DNA from: Bacillus fonticola
GTDB lineage: Bacteria > Bacillota > Bacilli > Bacillales > JC228
Length of the DNA stretch: 64,000 bases
Reading direction: 5' to 3'
Assembly: GCF_012955605.1 (NCBI RefSeq)
Contig: NZ_CP052135.1
Location: 486,001 to 550,000 of the forward strand
Both the position numbers and the translations under genes were made by a program. Position 1 is the stretch's first letter. Every line of letters begins with the position of its first letter. The notes beneath the pieces were generated by a model. It made no database searches. It had not been told where the DNA came from and was given only the letters and a program-made list of their open reading frames with translations. Below are positions 16,218 to 24,861 of this stretch, in pieces.

Positions 16218-17078
16218 TTACACCTTTTCTTTTTTCCCTTGAAAGCTTTGTGTGATACGGTCAAGGATGATAGCGAGTATAACGATGGATACACCGGCTT
16301 CAAATCCAACGGCTACGTCAATTTGTGCAACCGCTCGAACAACTTCTGTTCCAAGTCCTGGTGCGCCAACGAGTGCGGCGATGACGACCATAGATAAGGA
16401 AAGCATAATGCTTTGGTTGACTCCAGCCATGATCGTACCTTTTGCTAAAGGAATTTGTACTTTGAAAAGTTTTTGGTTCCTCGTTGATCCGAAGGCGTTG
16501 GCAGCCTCGACCAAGTCTTCTGATACTTGGCGGATTCCTAAATTAGTCAGTCGAATGGTTGGTGGCATCGCAAATACGACTGATGACACGATCCCAGGCA
16601 CGACACCACTTCCAAAGAAGATAATCGTAGGAATTAAGTATACGAAGGATGGCATAGTTTGCATAAAGTCCAAGACCGGTGTGGTGATCTTCGAGAATAG
16701 TTCACTTTGAGATGCCAAGATCCCTAACGGTACCCCTAAAATAATGGAGAGTAATACCGATGCTAACACGATAGATAACGTTTGGATCATTTCTTCCCAG
16801 TACCCAATATTGTGAATGAATAGAAGTCCGACAATAGTGAAAATAGGTAGGCCGATGTTGCGACTAAACAAGTAGGCTAGCCCTGCCACAAGTAGAATAA
16901 GCACGTATACCGGAATGTAATTAAAGAGAATGTTGGTGAAAATATCCTCTACTAGCCACTCCATTCCTGTGGTGAATGCTTCAAAAGCCGGTCCGAGTTG
17001 TGCGTATATGCTATCAACTGCTCTATCGACGTATTGTCCTACTTGTAAATCAAAGAGCGGTTCGTTTAACCAGGTCAT
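16218..17078 (-). CDS. opuAB: Glycine betaine/proline ABC transporter permease (OpuAB-like)
   Basis: 286 residues. N-terminal cytoplasmic part with two hydrophobic segments, then the ABC permease core; the EAA loop is EAANAFGSTRNQKLFKVQIP. The motif MQTMPSFVYLIP and VIAALVGAPGLGTEVVRA are diagnostic of the ProW/OpuAB family. Its ATG shares one base with the opuAA stop codon (TAATG), so the two are coupled. It imports compatible solutes, mainly glycine betaine, for osmoprotection; exact substrate range is not visible. Confidence 0.92.
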   Translation of the reverse strand: MTWLNEPLFDLQVGQYVDRAVDSIYAQLGPAFEAFTTGMEWLVEDIFTNILFNYIPVYVLILLVAGLAYLFSRNIGLPIFTIVGLLFIHNIGYWEEMIQTLSIVLASVLLSIILGVPLGILASQSELFSKITTPVLDFMQTMPSFVYLIPTIIFFGSGVVPGIVSSVVFAMPPTIRLTNLGIRQVSEDLVEAANAFGSTRNQKLFKVQIPLAKGTIMAGVNQSIMLSLSMVVIAALVGAPGLGTEVVRAVAQIDVAVGFEAGVSIVILAIILDRITQSFQGKKEKV

Positions 17079-18280
17079 TATTTGTTCACCTCTTCCATAT
17101 CGCTGCCTGCCAATGCTTGAATGACGCTTTCTCGTTTAATAATCCCAACGAGTCTTTGCTCGCTATTTAAAACGGGTAGAGGGAATCTTGTTAACGCTAA
17201 TTTTTCAAACAAGTTTTCTAAAAGCGTATCCTCTGTAACAGTTGGCAAAGTTATCTCAATAAAATCTGTAATTGGACGATCTTCTTTGACTGCTCTATTC
17301 GCCTCGTCTGCTGTTACCACTCCGAGTAAATGCTTTTTCTTGTCCACTACGTAAATGCTAGACACGCCCGCTTCGCGCATAATCTTCAAGGCAACTCGTG
17401 GACCGCGATCCGATTGAATCGTTTCAGGGCGATTCATTACGGTTTCGGCGGTAAATACCTTTGCTACATTCACATCTTCCACAAAGTTCTCCACGTAAGC
17501 GTTCGCAGGGTTTTTCATAATTTCTTCTGGTGTACCGATTTGAACGATAGCCCCATCCTTCATAAGGGCGATTCGATCACCAATGCGTAGAGCTTCGTCT
17601 AAATCATGGGTAATGAAAATAATCGTTTTCTCCATTTTCTCCTGAAGCTCTAATAACTCGTCTTGCATGTCTTTACGGATGAGTGGATCAAGTGCGCTAA
17701 ATGCTTCGTCCATTAGCAGCACATCCGGATCATTAGCGAGCGCACGCGCTAACCCAACACGTTGCTGCATCCCACCAGACAACTCGCTTGGATAGCTGTT
17801 CTCATAGCCTTGCAAGCCAACTAGCTCAAGAGACTCCTGTGCTACTTTAAACCGCTCGTCTTTAGAAACGCCTTGAATCTCGAGTCCAAATGCGGCATTC
17901 TGGAGCACCGTTTTATGAGGGAGTAAGGCAAATCGTTGGAAGACCATACTCAGCTTCTTACGCCTTACCTCACGAAGTGCGTCTTTATTCATGGATGAAA
18001 TATCTTCACCGTCAATAAAAACACTACCGGTCGTAGGTTCAATTAATCTATTTAGTAAACGGACGAGTGTAGACTTCCCTGAACCAGACAGCCCCATGAT
18101 GACGAAGATCTCACCTGCCTTTACTTCAAAGGAGGCACTATTGACACCAACAGTCATTCCCGTTTCCTCTAAAATTTCTTGCTTATTTTTACCCTTCTCT
18201 AATAAGTGAAGTGCCTTTTCTGGTGTCTTTCCGAAGACTTTAGACACCTTTTCAGCACGAATTTTATACTCACTAGTCAT
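17078..18280 (-). CDS. opuAA: Glycine betaine/proline ABC transporter ATP-binding protein (OpuAA-like)
   Basis: 400 residues. N-terminal ~35-residue extension typical of ProV/OpuAA, Walker A GLSGSGKST (63-71), signature ELSGGMQQRVGLARAL, Walker B VLLMDEAFSALDP, then two CBS domains (~residues 280-395, with VNVAKVFTAE before them). In OpuA the tandem CBS module senses ionic strength. GGGGGTAAT precedes the ATG. Transcribed away from opuAC from a ~270-bp shared region instead of sitting in one operon with it. Confidence 0.93.
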   Translation of the reverse strand: MTSEYKIRAEKVSKVFGKTPEKALHLLEKGKNKQEILEETGMTVGVNSASFEVKAGEIFVIMGLSGSGKSTLVRLLNRLIEPTTGSVFIDGEDISSMNKDALREVRRKKLSMVFQRFALLPHKTVLQNAAFGLEIQGVSKDERFKVAQESLELVGLQGYENSYPSELSGGMQQRVGLARALANDPDVLLMDEAFSALDPLIRKDMQDELLELQEKMEKTIIFITHDLDEALRIGDRIALMKDGAIVQIGTPEEIMKNPANAYVENFVEDVNVAKVFTAETVMNRPETIQSDRGPRVALKIMREAGVSSIYVVDKKKHLLGVVTADEANRAVKEDRPITDFIEITLPTVTEDTLLENLFEKLALTRFPLPVLNSEQRLVGIIKRESVIQALAGSDMEEVNK

Positions 18281-18319
18281 AATTACCCCCTGATTTCTTT
18301 ATACTTCCAATTATTCGGT

Positions 18320-18349
18320 ATCATACAAAGTCTTATTTACCCGTATCAA
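18320..18349 (-). promoter_or_regulatory. Candidate sigma-A promoter of opuAA-opuAB
   Basis: Minus strand TTGATA (18349-18344), 18-base spacer, TATGAT (18325-18320). It lies 40 bases before the opuAA start. The rest of the divergent region (18350-18545) is AT-rich and should hold the opuAC promoter. Confidence 0.5.
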
Positions 18350-18549
18350 ACTGTTTGTAAACATATAAAATTTTCTTCCCAAACGAATGGACCGATTTCA
18401 TTATTGTCATACCAATGATTTGCCCTACTATAAAAAAATTATTATTGTCATATTTGCAATTAAAGTGTAAAAAATATGTTTCATCCAACAAGTTTCAGGG
18501 TACTTGATTCTCTGTGGACAAATATAATTTTTAATGGGGGTATTTTTAC

Positions 18550-19434
18550 GTGAAGAAAAAGTTATGGTTACTCGCTTTGGGTCTTGCTGTAAGTACGATA
18601 CTTGTAGCTTGTGGTCCGGGTGGAGACACTGCTAGTGAAGGCGGAGAAGAGTCAAAAGGGACACTAGAATTCCGAATTAATAACTGGGCTGAAAATATCG
18701 CGGTCTCAAACATGTGGAAAATCCTTTTGGGGGAAGAGGGATATGAAGTAAACCTCCAATCAGCTGAGAAAACGGTTGTCTTCCAAGACGTTGCGCGCGG
18801 AGAGGCAGATATTGCACCAGAGGTATGGCTTCCTTACACAGACCAATCGCAATGGGAAGAGTACGGTGACGATTTAGTTCAGGGGGATTCTTGGTATGAT
18901 GGTACAGTACTCGGCATCGCTGTCCCTACGTATATGGAAGATTTAAATTCCATCGAGGATTTAAATAACTATGCAGAGGAATTGGATGGAACCATCTATG
19001 GTATCGAGCCAGGATCTAGTATTGCGGGGCTAACAGATGAGGTCGTGACAGAATACGGTTTAGAATTGCAACACCAACCAGCCTCTGAAGCGACGATGCT
19101 GACAGAGCTTCAACGTGCGTATGAAGCAGAAGAACCTGTAGCTGTCACAATGTGGAGTCCACACTGGGCATTAGCGGAATTTGATATTAAATACTTGGAT
19201 GATCCAAAAGGTGTTTACGGGGAACCGGACAACATCTTCTATGTAACGAGAAAAGACTTTGCAGATGATTTTCCAGAATTAGTCCCAGTATTTGACGCAT
19301 GGAAAATGGATGACACGACACTCGGTGCACTCATGGCGTCAATTAATGAGACAGGGGATCCAGAAGAAGGAGCGCAAGCTTGGATTGATGAGAATGAAGA
19401 CGTTTGGGGCCCATGGATGGATGAGTTAGAGTAA
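18550..19434 (+). CDS. opuAC: Glycine betaine-binding lipoprotein (OpuAC-like)
   Basis: 294 residues from GTG 18550, with GGGGGT upstream. Lipoprotein signal ending in LVAC (Cys21), then an acidic glycine/serine linker and an OpuAC domain with aromatic-rich binding segments (NNWAENIAVSNMW, APEVWLPYTDQ, TMWSPHWAL) that in this family form the cation-pi cage for the quaternary ammonium head. Tethered outside the membrane, it delivers ligand to OpuAB. It is divergent from opuAA-opuAB, unlike the opuAA-AB-AC operon of B. subtilis. The mature protein is strongly acidic. Confidence 0.93.
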   Translation: MKKKLWLLALGLAVSTILVACGPGGDTASEGGEESKGTLEFRINNWAENIAVSNMWKILLGEEGYEVNLQSAEKTVVFQDVARGEADIAPEVWLPYTDQSQWEEYGDDLVQGDSWYDGTVLGIAVPTYMEDLNSIEDLNNYAEELDGTIYGIEPGSSIAGLTDEVVTEYGLELQHQPASEATMLTELQRAYEAEEPVAVTMWSPHWALAEFDIKYLDDPKGVYGEPDNIFYVTRKDFADDFPELVPVFDAWKMDDTTLGALMASINETGDPEEGAQAWIDENEDVWGPWMDELE

Positions 19435-19445
19435 TTGAAACGTGT

Positions 19446-19482
19446 AGGGCTGCCCCCGGGACAACGGGGGCAGCTCTTTTTC
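19446..19482 (+). terminator. Terminator of opuAC
   Basis: GGGCTGCCCCCG pairs with CGGGGGCAGCTC, loop of six, then five T. Confidence 0.9.
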
Positions 19483-19539
19483 ATGCGTTTTTCCTTTGTA
19501 CATGTATGAGTGTGATGAGGATGAAATGAACAAGTGAGA

Positions 19540-19635
19540 GCAATCGTTTGCACTAAATCTCTTTACTCTTTTTGTAGATGGGGTTATTGTAGTCATGTAG
19601 CGGTTTGGAAACGCATACGGAACGACAGCGTATGC
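19540..19635 (+). promoter_or_regulatory. Operator-like repeats upstream of the glucosidase gene
   Basis: GCAATCGTTTGC (19540-19551) is a near-palindrome of the LacI/GalR (CcpA, MalR) operator type. Further down GCATACG (19613-19619) and CGTATGC (19629-19635) form a perfect 7-bp inverted repeat. No LacI-family regulator is encoded nearby, so the acting protein is unknown. Confidence 0.4.
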
Positions 19636-19689
19636 ATAGAAGTAATTTGGAAAATAGGCTGTAACAAGTGAATGGAGAGGTGGTTCTCT

Positions 19690-21327
19690 TTGAATAAGCA
19701 ATGGTGGAAAGAGGCAGTAGCTTATCAAATATATCCGAGAAGTTTTGCTGATTCCAATGGGGATGGCATAGGCGATTTGCAAGGGATTATCGAGAAATTG
19801 GACTATGTAAAAGATTTGGGGATCGATGTAATTTGGATTTCACCGATCTTTCAATCGCCAAATGATGATAATGGATATGACATTTCTGATTACCAAGGTA
19901 TATTGCAAGAATTCGGTACGATGGAAGACTTTGATCGTTTGCTAGCGGAAACTCATGAGCGTGGAATGAAGCTAATTCTAGATTTAGTCATTAATCATAC
20001 GAGCGATGAGCACCCATGGTTCATTGAGTCCCGTTCTTCTAAAGAAAGTCCGAAGCGTGATTGGTACATTTGGCACGATGGGAAAGACGGAAAAGAGCCG
20101 AATAATTGGGAGTCAATTTTCAGTGGCTCGGCTTGGGAATATGATGATAAGACGGAGCAGTATTTTATGCACATCTTTAGTCGAAAACAACCTGATTTGA
20201 ACTGGGAGCAGCCTGACGTGCGAAATGCTCTGTACGATATGGTGAACTGGTGGCTTGAGAAGGGGATCGACGGATTCCGTGTAGACGCCATTTCCCACAT
20301 TAAAAAGCGGGATGGATTACCAGATATGCCAAACCTATACAAACTGGACTTTATACCGAGCTTTGACATGCACATGAACCAGCCTGGAATTGACGAATAT
20401 TTACTTGAATTAAAGGAAAAGACGTTTGACAACTACGACATCATGACAGTCGGAGAGGCGAATGGAGTATCAATCGACGACGCTGAACGTTGGGTAGGCG
20501 AGGGAAAAGGCTACTTCAATATGATCTTCCAGTTCGAGCATCTCGGACTATGGGGTAAAGATAACGCCGGGGCTGGCGTCGACGTTCCGGCGTTAAAAGA
20601 AACATTAACAATGTGGCAAAAAGGTTTGGAGGGAGTTGGCTGGAATGCACTCTTCTTAGAAAACCACGACCAGCCACGAAGCGTGTCAACGTGGGGGAAT
20701 GATGAGCAATATTGGAAGGAAAGTGCAAAAATGCTAGGCGCCTTCTACTTCTTTATGCACGGTACCCCGTTCATCTATCAAGGACAAGAAATCGGGATGA
20801 CGAATGTCCAATTTGAAACAATTGAAGAGTACAATGATGTGGGAATGATCAACTATTACCACATCGAGCGAAAAAAAGGACGGTCACACGAGAAGTTAAT
20901 GGAGATCTTATGGAAGCAATGTCGTGATAACTCCCGTACGCCGATGCAATGGAATGCGACGAACATGGCAGGATTCACAACCGGGGACAAAGCGTGGCTC
21001 GGTATGAATCAGAATTACAAAACTATAAACGTTGCTGCACAGGCTGACGATCCAGATTCCATCTTGAACTTTTATAAACAAATGGTTCAGTTACGGAAAC
21101 AAGAAGATGTGTTTGTGTATGGTAGTTATGATTTACTCGAGACGGATGAACGGATGTTATACGCTTATAAACGCACGCTTGGGGATAAAAAGGCCTACGT
21201 TTATTGCAATTTCAGTGATGAAGTAATTGAGATCGACGAACCAGCAAGTGGAAAAGTTGTACTTAAAAACTACGCTCAGCTTGAAGAAGGTAAATTGCAG
21301 CCTTATGAGATGCGCGTGTATCTGTAA
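19690..21327 (+). CDS. malL: Oligo-1,6-glucosidase / alpha-glucosidase (GH13)
   Basis: 545 residues from TTG 19690, preceded by GGAGAGGTGG; the upstream in-frame ATG at 19672 lies before that site. GH13 family: AYQIYPRSFADSNGDGIGDL at the N-terminus, LVINHTSD, then catalytic nucleophile Asp199 in GIDGFRVDAISH, acid/base Glu256 in TVGEANG and Asp327 in ENHDQPR. This signature set and length are those of oligo-1,6-glucosidases such as MalL, intracellular enzymes that split isomaltose-type oligosaccharides. No signal peptide. Trehalose-6-phosphate hydrolase is the main alternative. No sugar transporter is adjacent; operator-like repeats lie upstream. Confidence 0.88.
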   Translation: MNKQWWKEAVAYQIYPRSFADSNGDGIGDLQGIIEKLDYVKDLGIDVIWISPIFQSPNDDNGYDISDYQGILQEFGTMEDFDRLLAETHERGMKLILDLVINHTSDEHPWFIESRSSKESPKRDWYIWHDGKDGKEPNNWESIFSGSAWEYDDKTEQYFMHIFSRKQPDLNWEQPDVRNALYDMVNWWLEKGIDGFRVDAISHIKKRDGLPDMPNLYKLDFIPSFDMHMNQPGIDEYLLELKEKTFDNYDIMTVGEANGVSIDDAERWVGEGKGYFNMIFQFEHLGLWGKDNAGAGVDVPALKETLTMWQKGLEGVGWNALFLENHDQPRSVSTWGNDEQYWKESAKMLGAFYFFMHGTPFIYQGQEIGMTNVQFETIEEYNDVGMINYYHIERKKGRSHEKLMEILWKQCRDNSRTPMQWNATNMAGFTTGDKAWLGMNQNYKTINVAAQADDPDSILNFYKQMVQLRKQEDVFVYGSYDLLETDERMLYAYKRTLGDKKAYVYCNFSDEVIEIDEPASGKVVLKNYAQLEEGKLQPYEMRVYL

Positions 21328-21337
21328 TGTAAGGTGT

Positions 21338-21374
21338 GAAACAGCCCGTTCTTAGTGGAGAGCGGGCTGTTTCA
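21338..21374 (+). terminator. Terminator of malL
   Basis: AAACAGCCCG (21339-21348) pairs perfectly with CGGGCTGTTT (21363-21372). Confidence 0.8.
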
Positions 21375-21410
21375 ATGGGATACACAGTTTCCGAGCAAGA
21401 AAGTGTTATC

Positions 21411-21456
21411 GCGCAAAATTATGTCGAATGCGCGCAACTCCGTGTCGATTTTGCGC
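21411..21456. repeat. Short inverted repeat GCGCAAAAT / ATTTTGCGC
   Basis: Perfect 9-bp arms at 21411-21419 and 21448-21456 flank 28 bases that contain GCGCGCAAC. No T-run, so not a terminator. Similar GCGCAAAA-type intergenic hairpins recur in Bacillaceae genomes in my recollection; no second copy was noticed here. Confidence 0.5.
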
Positions 21457-21519
21457 AAACGCCTTCAATGGTGTACATAGTCTAGTAAAATGCTGGTATT
21501 ATAAGCTTGAGGTGAAAAG

Positions 21520-22470
21520 ATGACATACATATTACTAATTGTTGGATTTGCTTTGTTAATAAAAGGTGCAGACTTCTTTGTTGAAGGATCATCCAAAATA
21601 GCTAGTCTACTTAACATCCCACCGCTTTTGGTTGGATTAACCATCGTCGCTTTCGGCACAAGCTCTCCGGAAGCGACTGTAAGTATTTTGGCTGCTTTGG
21701 ATGACAACGCTGACGTAGCTTTGGGGAACGTGGTAGGGAGCAATATCTTTAATATCACGCTTGTGGTTGGTTTGACTGCCTTCATAGCTCCTTTAAAGGT
21801 GGAAAGTGAAACAATTAGAAAGGAAATTCCGTTCACACTGTTGGCTAGTGTGGCACTGCTAGTTTTTATGAGTGATATGGCACTGCAAACTTTAAATGAA
21901 AATTTAATCACTCGAAGCGATGGTCTCATTTTGTTGCTGTTTATGGCAGTGTTTATCTCCTACATTTTAGAAGTGGCGAGAAAAAGCCGTAGCGAAGGGA
22001 ATGTTGCACAAATAGAAGGAGTTACTTGGAAGAAAAATATTTTCTTAACGATAGCCGGTCTCGCAGCCATTATTTTTGGTGGAGATCTGGTTGTAAATAG
22101 TAGTACAGAGATTGCACTGGCTATTGGCATGAGTGAAACGTTGGTCGGTCTCACTATTGTCGCGGTAGGTACATCTTTACCAGAACTCATTACGTCAGTT
22201 ACAGCGGCGATTAAGAAGCAAAGTGAAATTGCGCTAGGTAACATTGTGGGAAGTAATATCTTTAACATTCTCTTTGTTCTTGGTGCCTCCTCGGTGATTT
22301 CGCCGCTAGCTGTAAACGGTAAAATCTTTATGGATGTTATCCTGATGATTATTTTGACGTTGCTATTGTTGGTGTTTTCAAGAACTAAATTTAAAATAGG
22401 GAAGGTAGAAGGAATCGTGCTCGCAGTGGCGTATGTCGTTTATCTAGTTTACATTATAATTAGAAATTAA
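21520..22470 (+). CDS. CaCA-family sodium/calcium antiporter (YrbG-like)
   Basis: 316 residues, about ten membrane spans in two homologous halves. Each half carries the alpha-repeat: GLTIVAFGTSSPEATVS with GNVVGSNIFNITLV in the first, GLTIVAVGTSLPELITS with GNIVGSNIFNILFV in the second. These build the ion-binding site of the Ca2+:cation antiporter superfamily. It exchanges Na+ (or H+) for Ca2+ across the cytoplasmic membrane, which fits a salt-adapted bacterium. GAGGTG precedes the ATG. Monocistronic or co-transcribed with the next gene; no terminator seen in the 177-base gap. Confidence 0.9.
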   Translation: MTYILLIVGFALLIKGADFFVEGSSKIASLLNIPPLLVGLTIVAFGTSSPEATVSILAALDDNADVALGNVVGSNIFNITLVVGLTAFIAPLKVESETIRKEIPFTLLASVALLVFMSDMALQTLNENLITRSDGLILLLFMAVFISYILEVARKSRSEGNVAQIEGVTWKKNIFLTIAGLAAIIFGGDLVVNSSTEIALAIGMSETLVGLTIVAVGTSLPELITSVTAAIKKQSEIALGNIVGSNIFNILFVLGASSVISPLAVNGKIFMDVILMIILTLLLLVFSRTKFKIGKVEGIVLAVAYVVYLVYIIIRN

Positions 22471-22647
22471 TGGAGTTTGGGTAAGTTGGAAAAAGAGACA
22501 CAGCGTATCGTAACGAGTGCTCCCACCAATTACCATAAGGAGTTGGAAGAAAGATTTCTAATCCAAACATTTACAAACATATCTAATGTAAATGTTCTCT
22601 GCTATAGTGGAGGGAATATACGTAAGGGAAAAGAAAGGAAGTGGCAC

Positions 22648-23298
22648 ATGAGCTGGTTGAAAATGCGGGAGCCCGTCAATACATGGACGCACTTTGTCAC
22701 CTTTTTAGCGGGAATCGTAGGGTTGGTGTTTTTGATACTCTTGGCTGTGGAAGAAAGTCCGTCTAAAGTGACGACGATGACGATTTACGGAGTGACGCTC
22801 ATTGTATTGTTCGGGGCAAGCTCTCTGTATCATTGGGTAAGAGTCAAACCGAAAGCACAGCTCGTGTTCCGTAAGATTGATCACATTTCCATTTTCCTTT
22901 TCATCGCAGGCTCGTATACCCCTCTGTTTTTCCACGGATTAGAAGGACCTTGGAGATGGACGATGTTGAGTGCAGTGTGGGCGATTGCAGTAGTCGGGAT
23001 CGTTTTGAAGATTTGGTTCATGAACGCACCAAGATGGGTATCGACACTGTTTTATATTACACTCGGTTGGGTCGCGGTTGTTCCGTTTGCACAGCTCATC
23101 GATACGCTTCCAACAAATGCGCTTGTGTTGATGATCGTCGGTGGAGTGGCGTACACAGTCGGCGGCATCATTTACGCAACGAAAATCTTTGACTTTTTCC
23201 CAAACAAATTTGGATTCCATGAGATTTTCCATTTGTTTGTGATGGCAGGTGCGCTTGCTCATTTCTTTATGATGTTTTTGTTTATTATGCCGATGTAA
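22648..23298 (+). CDS. Hemolysin III / YqfA-family (PAQR-like) membrane protein
   Basis: 216 residues from ATG 22648, preceded by AAAGGAAGTGG; a longer frame from 22477 has no hydrophobic or conserved extension. Seven predicted spans. Conserved positions of the family are present: REPVNTWTHF near the N-terminus, SSLYHW, DHISIFLFIAGSYTP and the C-terminal FGFHEIFHLFVMAGALAHF with the metal-site histidines. The name comes from a Bacillus cereus cytolysin, but members are membrane hydrolase-like proteins related to PAQR receptors; true role unknown. Confidence 0.88.
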   Translation: MSWLKMREPVNTWTHFVTFLAGIVGLVFLILLAVEESPSKVTTMTIYGVTLIVLFGASSLYHWVRVKPKAQLVFRKIDHISIFLFIAGSYTPLFFHGLEGPWRWTMLSAVWAIAVVGIVLKIWFMNAPRWVSTLFYITLGWVAVVPFAQLIDTLPTNALVLMIVGGVAYTVGGIIYATKIFDFFPNKFGFHEIFHLFVMAGALAHFFMMFLFIMPM

Positions 23299-23314
23299 CA
23301 AGCTAATTTAAGCT

Positions 23315-23352
23315 AAGCACAGGACTTCAAATGGACCTGTGCTTGTTTTTTG
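23315..23352 (+). terminator. Terminator of hemolysin III family gene
   Basis: AAGCACAGG pairs with CCTGTGCTT, then GTTTTTT. Confidence 0.88.
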
Positions 23353-23428
23353 TGAGGCGGATTCAGTTCTTCTAATGATGGTCTGCCAATTTGTTATATA
23401 GCAAGAAATAGAAGGAGGAATAAATAGT

Positions 23429-23734
23429 TTGGAAAGCTTTACTAAACGTGTAGTTGAAATTATTCGCCACATCCCCGCTGGAAAAGTGATGACCTATGGG
23501 CAAATTGCTAGGTTAGCTGGGAGTCCTAGAGGTGCAAGACAGGTAGTGCGTATTCTCTACTCAATGAGTGCCAAGCATAAACTTCCATGGCATCGAGTGA
23601 TCAATGCGAAGGGTGAGATCGGAATACAGACTGAGGAAGCATTTTTCACTCAAAAGATGTTATTAGAGAGCGAAGGGGTAGAATTTACAGGTTCAAATTC
23701 TATTAGTCTTAAGATTTATCAGTATAATATTTGA
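23429..23734 (+). CDS. Alkyltransferase-like protein (ATL, MGMT DNA-binding domain)
   Basis: 101 residues from TTG 23429, with GAAGGAGGA upstream. It is the C-terminal DNA-binding half of O6-alkylguanine-DNA alkyltransferase: VMTYGQIARLAGSPRGARQV is the helix-turn-helix with arginine finger, and LPWHRVI is the active-site loop. The reactive cysteine of true transferases (PCHRV) is replaced by Trp54. Such ATLs cannot accept the alkyl group; they bind O6-alkylguanine lesions and flag them for nucleotide excision repair. Monocistronic. Confidence 0.9.
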   Translation: MESFTKRVVEIIRHIPAGKVMTYGQIARLAGSPRGARQVVRILYSMSAKHKLPWHRVINAKGEIGIQTEEAFFTQKMLLESEGVEFTGSNSISLKIYQYNI

Positions 23735-23779
23735 GTGAATTTCACTATTCTGAGCCCATGGCAGGTAATGACGTAAGAA

Positions 23780-23842
23780 GACTTCTGCGGGAAAGCGAAG
23801 ATGGTGAAGAGGAGGAAAAGCTAAGAGCGCCACGTCCTAGTA
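23780..23842 (+). repeat. Diverged fragment of the long inverted-repeat element interior
   Basis: The stretch GAGGAGGAAAAGCTAAGAGC and the following GCCACGTCCT match, with one change, the loop insert found only in the 29-kb element (29402-29432); the preceding ~30 bases match the adjoining interior more loosely. No arms are present. Confidence 0.65.
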
Positions 23843-24030
23843 AGGAGCCTCGGCATATGGTTTCTTTTATAGAAAGAAATAGACCCTGTTAATCAAACGT
23901 TTGTTCAAAAGGGAAATAAACATGCCCCGACAAACTTCAACACAAAAATATGCATTCTTTCCTTAACCCCCATAAAGGTACAGCATGCTCGCGAAGTCTT
24001 ATGGCACAAACTTACAAGGGGGCTTATGCC

Positions 24031-24852
24031 ATGATTAAAAAGAAATTGGGTGTTATCGGAATTGCCGCAGTGTTAACCGTGCCAACTGTTGGGTACGCGG
24101 CAGAGCGTATTAATTTGACTGATTTTTACAATGATTCTCCCGCACAGGAAGAGGAAGTTGCTGTCGTACCAGAACAAATACAACAGGAGGATTCAGGAAA
24201 GGAACCTTCAGCCGACCTGAAAAAAATAGACGGTGAGATAAAAGGTGAAGATTACAAAGTAGAATGGAAAGTAAATACAAATAACTCGACAGCTATAAAA
24301 GTAAAATTTGATGTGAATGGTAAAGAACAAGAGTTTAAAGGTGAAGAAGCGCTTATTGTCTTGAAAGATTGGTTCTCAGAGCAAGGTATTTCTATTGAAG
24401 ATATGACAACGGCTGATTGGAAAGCAGTATCTGACCTACTACGCACCCAGACCACGCTTCCAATTGAAGAATTTGAAGTAACCGTGAACCAACCAGGCGT
24501 AGGAAAAAGCGAATGGAAATGGGACGGGAACAATGTTGACAACGATGACCAGAAGAGTGAAGAAATAGTAGAAGGTGACGAAACGAAACTTGAAAAGGTA
24601 GAGGAAGATCGTGTGGATGCACAAGGGCCACCAGCTCACGCGATAGAAAAGAGAGAGAAAAGGGGGAATTCTGAAGTAGCGAAAGAACAAGCACCAGGGC
24701 AACAACGTGGTGACGATGAAGATGATGATGACGAGCGCCGTGGGAAAAAAGCCGCGAGTGTAAAAAAAGAACAACCTGGTAAGAAAAAGGGTCATGAAGT
24801 CGAAGAGGATAATGAAGATCGAGACGATGATGACGGCGAAGATGAAGATTAA
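24031..24852 (+). CDS. Secreted acidic protein, possible YusW-like domain, with highly charged C-terminal tail
   Basis: 273 residues from ATG 24031 (AAGGGGG nearby). A signal peptide (MIKKKLGVIGIAAVLTVPTV, cleavage near YAAE) is followed by an acidic linker, then a domain at ~residues 65-160 with VKFDVNGKEQEFKGEEAL and FEVTVNQPGVGKSEWKW; the GEEAL turn and terminal beta strands recall YusW, but the match is weak. From ~residue 165 on the protein is low-complexity, dominated by D, E, K and R, and ends DRDDDDGEDED. It should be exported. Function unknown; acidic tails like this bind cations or keep proteins soluble at high salt. Confidence 0.75.
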   Translation: MIKKKLGVIGIAAVLTVPTVGYAAERINLTDFYNDSPAQEEEVAVVPEQIQQEDSGKEPSADLKKIDGEIKGEDYKVEWKVNTNNSTAIKVKFDVNGKEQEFKGEEALIVLKDWFSEQGISIEDMTTADWKAVSDLLRTQTTLPIEEFEVTVNQPGVGKSEWKWDGNNVDNDDQKSEEIVEGDETKLEKVEEDRVDAQGPPAHAIEKREKRGNSEVAKEQAPGQQRGDDEDDDDERRGKKAASVKKEQPGKKKGHEVEEDNEDRDDDDGEDED

Positions 24853-24861
24853 GTCGTAAAT

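Noticed and set aside
22477-22647. N-terminal extension of the hemolysin III family protein
   Set aside because: Hydrophilic, not family-like, while ATG 22648 has a good ribosome site.
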